Origin: Streptomyces radicis
GTDB taxonomy: Bacteria; Actinomycetota; Actinomycetes; Streptomycetales; Streptomycetaceae
Length of the DNA: 64,000 bases
NCBI RefSeq assembly: GCF_003626575.1
Contig: NZ_RBDY01000008.1
Span: 1-64,000 of the forward strand
Reading direction: 5' to 3'
The translations under genes and the position numbers were made by a program. Every line of letters starts with the position of its first letter. Position 1 is the stretch's first letter. The notes beneath the pieces are model-generated. The model was not told the origin of the DNA, did not search any database, and was given only the letters and a program-made list of their open reading frames with translations. Shown here one piece after another: positions 59,066-64,000 of the stretch.

Positions 59066-59449
59066 GTGGCTGAGCTGCACGTCGAGCTGGTCGCCGCCGA
59101 CCGTCAGGTGTGGTCGGGAGAGGCCAGCCTGGTCGTCGCGCGCACCACCTCGGGCGACATCGGCATCATGCCGGGGCACCAGCCGTTGCTCGCCGTTCTC
59201 CGCCCCGGCGCGGTGACGATCCGCACCGCGGGCGCGACCGGCGAGGGCACCGTGGTGGCCGCGGTGCATGGCGGTTTCCTTTCATACACGGACGGTAAGC
59301 TGTCGCTGCTCGCGGAGATCGCCGAGCTGGCGGAGGAGATCGACGTGGAGCGCGCCGAGCGTGCGCGTGAGCAGGCACGGACGGAGCAGGACGAGGCGGC
59401 CGAGGGGCGCGCCGACGTCCGGCTCGCGGCCGTGTCGGCGGGGCACTGA
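59066..59449 (+). CDS. atpC: ATP synthase F1 subunit epsilon
   Basis: This is a 127-residue subunit with an N-terminal beta-sandwich (LHVELVAADRQVWSGEASLV, GIMPGHQPLLAVL) and a C-terminal helical part (EIDVERAERAREQARTEQDE) that can inhibit ATP hydrolysis. Start GTG 59066 has GAGGAG upstream. It is the last atp gene. Confidence 0.96.
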   Translation: MAELHVELVAADRQVWSGEASLVVARTTSGDIGIMPGHQPLLAVLRPGAVTIRTAGATGEGTVVAAVHGGFLSYTDGKLSLLAEIAELAEEIDVERAERAREQARTEQDEAAEGRADVRLAAVSAGH

Positions 59450-59521
59450 CACGCACGGAGACGTGGAGAGGGTCGCGGCACCGGGCACACAGGGACACCA
59501 CAGGCGAGGAGGTCGGTCGAG

Positions 59522-59971
59522 ATGGTCCTCGCGCTGTTCGTGGTGATCGGCTCGGTGCTGTTCGCCCTGGTCGCCGGTCTGTTCGCCTTCGGCGCCAGGC
59601 GGCGGCTGATCCAGCGCCCCGGTGGCACGTTCGATTGCAGCGCGCGGTTCGCGCCGCCGCGCTCGGGACAGTCGCCTGGGAAGGGCTGGCTCTACGGAGT
59701 GGCCCGCTACAACGGCGATCATGTGGAGTGGTTCCGCGTCTTCTCGTACGCGCCACGTCCACGCTGTTCGCTCCAGCGCGACCGCATCCAGGTGCGGGAC
59801 CGCCGTCACCCGCTGGGTGAGGAGGAGCTGGCGCTGCTGCCAGGGGCCGTCGTGCTGAGTTGTCGGCACGACGGCCGCGACGTTGAGTTGGCCATGAGCG
59901 AGGACGCGTTGACCGGCTTCCTCGCCTGGCTCGAGGCCGCGCCTCCGGGGCAGCGGGTCAACGTCGCCTGA
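59522..59971 (+). CDS. DUF2550-type membrane protein
   Basis: This is a 149-residue protein with one N-terminal membrane helix (LALFVVIGSVLFALVAGLFA) and a basic-rich soluble domain (GWLYGVARYNGDHVEWFRVF). It matches the DUF2550 proteins found directly after atpC across streptomycetes and mycobacteria. The soluble part has a PH-like strand pattern. Function unknown. It starts 72 nt after atpC and is followed by a strong hairpin. Confidence 0.88.
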   Translation: MVLALFVVIGSVLFALVAGLFAFGARRRLIQRPGGTFDCSARFAPPRSGQSPGKGWLYGVARYNGDHVEWFRVFSYAPRPRCSLQRDRIQVRDRRHPLGEEELALLPGAVVLSCRHDGRDVELAMSEDALTGFLAWLEAAPPGQRVNVA

Positions 59972-60028
59972 GGGCCTGGCCCTCGCGGCCCGTGCCTCCG
60001 CGGCTTGGACGCCCCCGGGGAACGCCGA

Positions 60029-60065
60029 GGGCCGGACAGGCGGGGGCGGTCCGCCTGTCCGGCCC
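60029..60065. terminator. Bidirectional terminator
   Basis: 15-bp perfect stem (60029-60043 / 60051-60065) with a 7-nt loop, between the convergent DUF2550 gene and the chitinase gene. Confidence 0.85.
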
Positions 60066-60092
60066 GTTCGTGGGCGTGGGTGACGAGGGAGG

Positions 60093-61337
60093 TCAGCCCA
60101 GCCCGGTCTCGATGGCGTTCACCAGCTGGCCGTCCGCGGTGTCGCCGGAGAGCTCCCAGAAGAACGCCCCGCCGAGGTCGCGGTCGTTGGCCCAGGCCAT
60201 CTTGTCGACGATGGTCTCGGGGGTGTCGTAGCTCCACCACTCGTTGCCGCAGTGGGCGTAGGCCGTGCCGGCGACGGTGCCGGTGGGCGGGCACTCGTCG
60301 ATGAGCACCTTGTAGTCGTCGATGCCCGCCTCGTAGGTGCCTGGCGCGGCCCCTGTGGCGGTGCCGCCTGGCGCGCTCTGGGTGACGCCCGTCCAGCCGC
60401 GGCCGTAGAAGCCGATGCCGAGCAGCAGCTTCTCGGCGGGAACGCCCTGGGCGATCAGCTTGTCGATGGCGGCCTCGCTGTTGAAGCCCTCGGCGGGGAT
60501 GCCGTCGTAGGACGTCAGCGGCGAGTGCGGGGCGGTGGGCCCTGCCGGGGTGAAGCCGCCGAAGAAGTCATAGGTCATCACCGCGATGTGGTCGGCGTGT
60601 TGGGCTCCTCCGGCGTAGTCGGCGGCGTCGATCTTGCCGCCGTCGGAGGCGTCCGCGGTGATCGCGGCGGTGACCAGCTGGTCGCCGAAGACGCTGCGGA
60701 AGGTGCTCATCATCTCCTCGAAGACCTCGGGCCCGCTGGTGTCACACGTGAGGCCGCACGCGTTGGGGTACTCCCAGTCGAGGTCGATGCCGTCGAACAG
60801 GCCCTCCCAGCGCGGGTCGTTGACGAGGTCGTAGCAGGACTGGGCGAACCGCTGCGGGTCCTGCATGGCCTGGCCGAAGCCGCCTGACCATGACCAGCCG
60901 CCGAAGGACCAGACCACCTTGATGTCGGGGTAGGCCTCCTTGAGCTGGAGCAGCTGGTTGAAGTTGCCGCGCAGGGGCTGGTCCCACGTGTCGGCCTGGC
61001 CGCTGACGGACTCGGCGGCGGTGTAGGCGCGTTCGTAGGCGGCGTAGGAGTCGCCGAGGGTGCACTCGCCGCCTGTGACGTTGCCGAACGCGTAGTTGAT
61101 GTGCGTGATGTCCTCGGCGGTACCCGAGTCGACGATGTTCTTGACGTGGTAGCCGCGGTCGTACACGCCCCACTCGGCGAAGTAGCCGAGGTTGACGCGC
61201 TCACCTGGCTGCTGGGCCGCGGCCTGGGCCGAGCCGCTCTGGGCCGCCATGGTGAGGGGAAGGGCGATCACGGCCAGCAGTGCGGCGACTTTTCGGAAGA
61301 GGCCGCCGAGGCGTGGGGGGGTCGCGGGGCTCGACAA
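60093..61337 (-). CDS. Secreted GH18 chitinase
   Basis: This is a 414-residue glycoside hydrolase family 18 enzyme cleaving chitin. TTG 61337 is chosen because CAGGAG lies 7 nt upstream; it gives a Sec signal peptide (LFRKVAALLAVIALPL, cleavage near AQA at about 36-38). The catalytic DGIDLDWEYPN motif carries the D-x2-D-x-D-x-E acid. KVVWSFGGWSWSGG (the SxGG strand) and the late FWELSGDTADGQLV are conserved. There is no chitin-binding or FnIII domain, so it is a single-domain chitinase. Two dre-like sites upstream point to control by DasR, the GlcNAc-responsive repressor. Confidence 0.95.
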   Translation of the reverse strand: MSSPATPPRLGGLFRKVAALLAVIALPLTMAAQSGSAQAAAQQPGERVNLGYFAEWGVYDRGYHVKNIVDSGTAEDITHINYAFGNVTGGECTLGDSYAAYERAYTAAESVSGQADTWDQPLRGNFNQLLQLKEAYPDIKVVWSFGGWSWSGGFGQAMQDPQRFAQSCYDLVNDPRWEGLFDGIDLDWEYPNACGLTCDTSGPEVFEEMMSTFRSVFGDQLVTAAITADASDGGKIDAADYAGGAQHADHIAVMTYDFFGGFTPAGPTAPHSPLTSYDGIPAEGFNSEAAIDKLIAQGVPAEKLLLGIGFYGRGWTGVTQSAPGGTATGAAPGTYEAGIDDYKVLIDECPPTGTVAGTAYAHCGNEWWSYDTPETIVDKMAWANDRDLGGAFFWELSGDTADGQLVNAIETGLG

Positions 61338-61443
61338 GGAAGCTCCTGAGGTCGGTCGGACAGATCGGGGGGAAGAATCTGCGCCGCCCGCGAGCACGCT
61401 GTGTTTGTCATGTCGTGCTCACTTGCAGATGCGGTGAGCGTAG

Positions 61444-61478
61444 AGTGGTCTGGACCACAGGTCAATAGGTCTGTACCA
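61444..61478. promoter_or_regulatory. Two DasR-type (dre) sites before the chitinase
   Basis: AGTGGTCTGGACCACA (61444-61459) closely fits the known dre consensus ACTGGTCTAGACCACT. A weaker copy TAGGTCTGTACCA follows (61466-61478). The centres are 21 bp apart, two helical turns, and lie about 105-140 bp upstream of the chitinase start. Confidence 0.8.
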
Positions 61479-61511
61479 AAGGATGATTGGCGGAACGCGC
61501 CCCGCCGCCCG

Positions 61512-61790
61512 TCAGGAGTCCAGCGGGAGGAGCGACCCCAACGGGCCCAGATCGAGGTTCAGATCCTCGGGGCGCAGCCCGAAGTGCTCGCGCAGCTGGC
61601 CCATCCGGTCGTCGAGGAGCATCAGCGTGGTGCCGACGCGCTCGACCTGCTCCTCGGTCAGCTCACCCGCGTCGACGCGGCGCAGCGCCTGCCGCTCGGT
61701 GAGCTGGCGCAGCAATTCGACCACGGTGAGCACCAGCGCGGCCAGGTCCCTGCCGACGCTGTCCGCGTCGAGGTTCAGGCGCGCGGTCAC
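61512..61790 (-). CDS. gvpK: Gas vesicle protein GvpK
   Basis: This is a 92-residue protein with the GvpK pattern LVLTVVELLRQLTERQALRR and VGTTLMLLDDRMGQL. Start GTG 61790 overlaps the stop of gvpS (GTGA). It is the last gene of the gas-vesicle operon, as in the streptomycete order gvpOAFGYZJLSK. Confidence 0.93.
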   Translation of the reverse strand: MTARLNLDADSVGRDLAALVLTVVELLRQLTERQALRRVDAGELTEEQVERVGTTLMLLDDRMGQLREHFGLRPEDLNLDLGPLGSLLPLDS

Positions 61791-62017
61791 AGCGGGCCCC
61801 CGTCGGCCCACGGGGCGGGAACGCGGTCGCTGACGGACGCGAGCAGCGCGCGCAGCGACAGCCGGACCAGGGGGACTTCGGCGATGGCGATCACGACGTC
61901 GCCGTTGATCACCACGCCGGCGGCGAGCACGCGGTCGAGCAGGTCGACCAGGGGGACGCCGAGGGGGAGGCTCGGGCCCTCGGGGTCCTGCCAGGGGACC
62001 AGCTCATCCCGCGCCAT
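61787..62017 (-). CDS. gvpS: Gas vesicle structural-type protein GvpS (GvpA/J family)
   Basis: This is a 76-residue GvpA-family protein: LVDLLDRVLAAGVVINGDVV followed by IAIAEVPLVRLSLRALLASV. It has a longer N-terminus than GvpA. It overlaps gvpL by 14 nt and gvpK by 4 nt. It is probably a minor shell or nucleation component. Confidence 0.9.
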   Translation of the reverse strand: MARDELVPWQDPEGPSLPLGVPLVDLLDRVLAAGVVINGDVVIAIAEVPLVRLSLRALLASVSDRVPAPWADGGPL

Positions 62018-62879
62018 CGGGGGCCTCCGTGTGCGTCTCGTCGGCCGCGTCGGTTCCGTCCGCGAACGAGTACGGCGCCCATGGGCCCGTGACCTCGATC
62101 CGCACCTGGTCGCCGGTGTCGGGGGCGTCGTTCAGCGCGCGCAGTGCGGTGGCGAGGGCGGCGGCGCCGTCGCGGCGGACGAGGTAGGCGGCGTTGAGCA
62201 GCTGGTTTCCCGAGCCGCCCTGGGCGGGGTCCTGGCCCTGGGCGCGCAGGCGGCGGGAGGCGACGGCGAGCGGGCGGAGCGCCGCGTCGACGCGCTCGGC
62301 GGCCGTCCAGGCGGCGTGCTGCCTGGCCTCGCGGGCCCGCTGCCTGCCGCGCAGCCGCTCGAGATAGGCGCGGCCCGAACTCCCCGCCGGGCTCTCGTCG
62401 TCGCCCCCGGTGGCGGGCTCCGGCCCGCCGGGCGCCGAAGGGCGGGCCAGCGCCCACACCTTGACGCCCCACTCGGCGCAGCCCTCCACCCGGTCGAGGA
62501 TCCGGTGGAAGCGCGCCTCGCGCTCGGCCAGCGCGCGCCGGGCGCGTTCCTCGCCGCGGTAGAGGGTGGCGAGCGGCAGGGGCACCGCGGTGACGGCCTC
62601 GCACACCGCGGCGACGACCTCGTGGTGGGCGCGGGCGTAACGTTCCAGCTCGGTGCGTTCGGACAGGCGCCGGCGCAGCGCCTCCTCGTCGTGCGCCGCG
62701 GTGGGGACCTCCTGGACCACGGCGGCGAGCGTGCCCGCGGGCAGCGCCCTGACCTCGCCGCCGTCGCCGTGGCCGCGCGCCGTGGCGAGGGCGGGCGCGT
62801 CGGTGGCGCGGCAGACGGCGAACACATAGGTGGCGGTGGAGGGTTCGGCCGAGGTGGCGGGCTCGGTCAGCTCGGTCAT
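62004..62879 (-). CDS. gvpL: Gas vesicle protein GvpL/GvpF family
   Basis: This is a 291-residue GvpL/F family protein that takes part in vesicle assembly. Signature parts are YVFAVCRATD at the start, PLPLATLYRGEERARRALAE and WGVKVWALA, with QLLNAAYLVRR and VTGPWAPYSFA at the end. ATG 62879 overlaps the gvpJ stop (ATGA). Confidence 0.92.
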   Translation of the reverse strand: MTELTEPATSAEPSTATYVFAVCRATDAPALATARGHGDGGEVRALPAGTLAAVVQEVPTAAHDEEALRRRLSERTELERYARAHHEVVAAVCEAVTAVPLPLATLYRGEERARRALAEREARFHRILDRVEGCAEWGVKVWALARPSAPGGPEPATGGDDESPAGSSGRAYLERLRGRQRAREARQHAAWTAAERVDAALRPLAVASRRLRAQGQDPAQGGSGNQLLNAAYLVRRDGAAALATALRALNDAPDTGDQVRIEVTGPWAPYSFADGTDAADETHTEAPDGAG

Positions 62880-63256
62880 GGGGTGGGGCGCTCCTTCCGC
62901 CGCTTGGCCCTCGGGGTGTCGCCCGCGAGGCACTCCCGCGAGGTCTCCAGGCTGTCGAGGCGTTCGCGCAGGCGGCGGTTCTCGTCGGCCAGCGCGTCCT
63001 GGTTGGCGCGGGTGGAGAGGGCGGGCTCGGTCTCCCACCAGTTGACGCCCGCCTTGCGCGCGGTGTCGACGGAGGAGATGAAGAGCCGCAGCCGGATGGT
63101 CAGCAGCTCGATGTCGAGCAGGTCGATCTTGATGTCGCCCGCGATGACGATGCCCTTGTCGAGGATGCGCTCCAGGATGTCGGCGAGGTTGGCGGTCCTC
63201 GGCGGATACGGCTCGAGGGGCTCGTAGGCCTCAAGCGTCCTGCGGGTCTGCGTCAC
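62876..63256 (-). CDS. gvpJ: Gas vesicle protein GvpJ (GvpA family)
   Basis: This is a 126-residue GvpA-family protein. The core LADILERILDKGIVIAGDIK, then IDLLDIELLTIRLRLFISSV, is followed by a charged helical C-terminus (ALADENRRLRERLDSLETSR). GTG 63256 overlaps the preceding stop. It probably acts at vesicle tips or in nucleation. Confidence 0.92.
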   Translation of the reverse strand: MTQTRRTLEAYEPLEPYPPRTANLADILERILDKGIVIAGDIKIDLLDIELLTIRLRLFISSVDTARKAGVNWWETEPALSTRANQDALADENRRLRERLDSLETSRECLAGDTPRAKRRKERPTP

Positions 63257-64000
63257 CGCTGCTCCTCGTCGTCATCCTCGTCGTCCCCTTCGTTGTCCTC
63301 GCCATCGTCATCGTCGTTGTCCTCGCTCTCGTTCTCGTCCTCGTCGTTCTCGTCGTCGTCCTCGTCTCCGCCCTGGTCGCGGGGCTCGGACTCGCCGTGG
63401 TCGCGGACGACTTCGCCGTCGCGGATCTCGCCGCGCCAGCCCTCGGGCACCTCGTCGGCGGCCAGGGTCACCTGGCGCTGGAAGTGCTTGAGGTCGAGGC
63501 GCGTGCGGCGGCCCTGGGCGCGCCAGAGGTTGGCGGTCTTCTCGAAGAAGCCCTCCGGGTAGTACTCGAGGACCAGCACGATCCGGGTCAGCTTGGGCGC
63601 CAGCTCGTGGAACGTGACCACGCCGCGCGTGCTGCCCTTGGAGCCCTCCGACGTCCACTCGATGCGCTCGTCGGGGATCTGGGTCCTTACGGTGGCCTTC
63701 CAGTCGCGGTTCGACGGGCCGATCTTGAGCTTCCAGCTGGACTCGGCGGGGTTCTCGTCGTCGCGCTCGACGCTCTGGACGCCCTTCATGAAGTCGCCGA
63801 AGCCCTCGAACGTGGTCCAGTGGTTGTACGCCTCGGTCAGCGGCACGCCCACGTCGATGGTCTCGATGACGCTGGTCACCTTGGTGTCGCCCGACTTGCC
63901 GCCCCCGCCGTCGCCTTCGTCCCCGCCGCCACCACCGCCTCCGCCCATGGCGCCCTTGACCTTGTCGACGGTCTTGCCCTTGACGTCCTTGGCGCCCTCG
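63253..64000 (-). CDS. gvpZ: SRPBCC-domain gas vesicle protein GvpZ-like, N-terminus outside window
   Basis: The frame stays open to the right edge (…GAKDVKGKTVDKVKGAMGGG), so the N-terminus is cut. A Gly-rich stretch precedes an SRPBCC (START-like, polyketide cyclase) domain: TSVIETIDVGVPLTEAYNHW, FMKGVQSVERDDEN and LTRIVLVLEYYPEGFFEKTA. The last 50 residues are almost wholly Asp/Glu with some Asn. By position before gvpJ it corresponds to gvpZ of the streptomycete cluster. An internal ATG at 63948 exists, but the upstream sequence looks coding. Confidence 0.85.
   Translation of the reverse strand, partial: EGAKDVKGKTVDKVKGAMGGGGGGGGDEGDGGGGKSGDTKVTSVIETIDVGVPLTEAYNHWTTFEGFGDFMKGVQSVERDDENPAESSWKLKIGPSNRDWKATVRTQIPDERIEWTSEGSKGSTRGVVTFHELAPKLTRIVLVLEYYPEGFFEKTANLWRAQGRRTRLDLKHFQRQVTLAADEVPEGWRGEIRDGEVVRDHGESEPRDQGGDEDDDENDEDENESEDNDDDDGEDNEGDDEDDDEEQR

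Overview
The window looks like a chromosomal segment of a Streptomyces or a close relative. Base composition is very GC-rich throughout, with strong third-position GC. The gene orders are typical of streptomycetes: lysA-hom-thrC-thrB-rho-LCP-rpmE-prfA-prmC-Sua5-phosphatase-glycosyl phosphate transferase followed by atpIBEFHAGDC, and a gas-vesicle cluster ending gvpZ-J-L-S-K. Several genes appear to be leaderless, a pSAM2-type integrative element sits in a tRNA gene, and a chitinase carries DasR-type operator sequences.

Region 1 (1-16.1 kb) is a type VII (WXG100/ESX-like) secretion locus. On the minus strand, bases 7266 down to 1 are one uninterrupted frame of at least 2422 codons that runs off the left edge. 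It encodes a giant protein with a T7SS-type helical N-terminus, a membrane segment, a Pro/Thr/Ser-rich linker and more than ten copies of a degenerate beta-type module. Divergent from it are a 321-residue acidic-tailed protein and two small WXG100-like proteins. Convergent with these is an operon for an ECF sigma factor, a one-pass membrane protein and a 1565-residue EccC/EssC-type ATPase with ubiquitin-like and FHA-like N-terminal parts. No eccB, eccD, eccE or mycosin gene lies in the window.

Region 2 (16.2-24.2 kb) holds regulator/enzyme pairs: an SDR divergent from an MmyB-like HTH regulator with a 17-bp inverted-repeat operator, an MBL-fold hydrolase, an SDR divergent from a LysR regulator, a VWA-domain protein, a second LysR regulator and a Tat-exported kelch protein. 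The two LysR genes carry the same palindromic half-sites upstream.

Region 3 (24.34-35.97 kb) is an 11.6-kb actinomycete integrative and conjugative element. It is bounded by 56-bp direct repeats made from the 3' part of tRNA-Arg(CCG). It encodes integrase, excisionase, a RepSA-like initiator, a Tra ATPase, a Spd-like membrane peptide, a Pra-like protein, a KorSA-like GntR repressor with two operators, and cargo (an APH-fold kinase, an HTH/TPR regulator and three small proteins). A 1.17-kb non-coding, comparatively AT-rich block is full of inverted repeats and is a candidate origin or transfer locus. Homology between the two ends extends beyond the att core and includes a second, stranded tRNA terminator.

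Region 4 (36.1-51.5 kb) is core metabolism and translation: a stand-alone response regulator, an ArgS-related anticodon-binding protein, lysine/threonine synthesis, Rho, an LCP ligase, L31, RF1, PrmC, Sua5, an LMW-phosphatase homologue lacking the usual nucleophile, and a WecA/TagO-type transferase.

Region 5 (51.7-60.0 kb) is the complete F1Fo ATP synthase operon and a DUF2550-type membrane protein. Region 6 (60.1-64.0 kb) holds a secreted GH18 chitinase with two dre-like sites and the distal part of a gas-vesicle operon, whose first visible gene (gvpZ-like) continues past the right edge. Most genes are tightly packed, with many 1-4 nt start/stop overlaps that indicate translational coupling.
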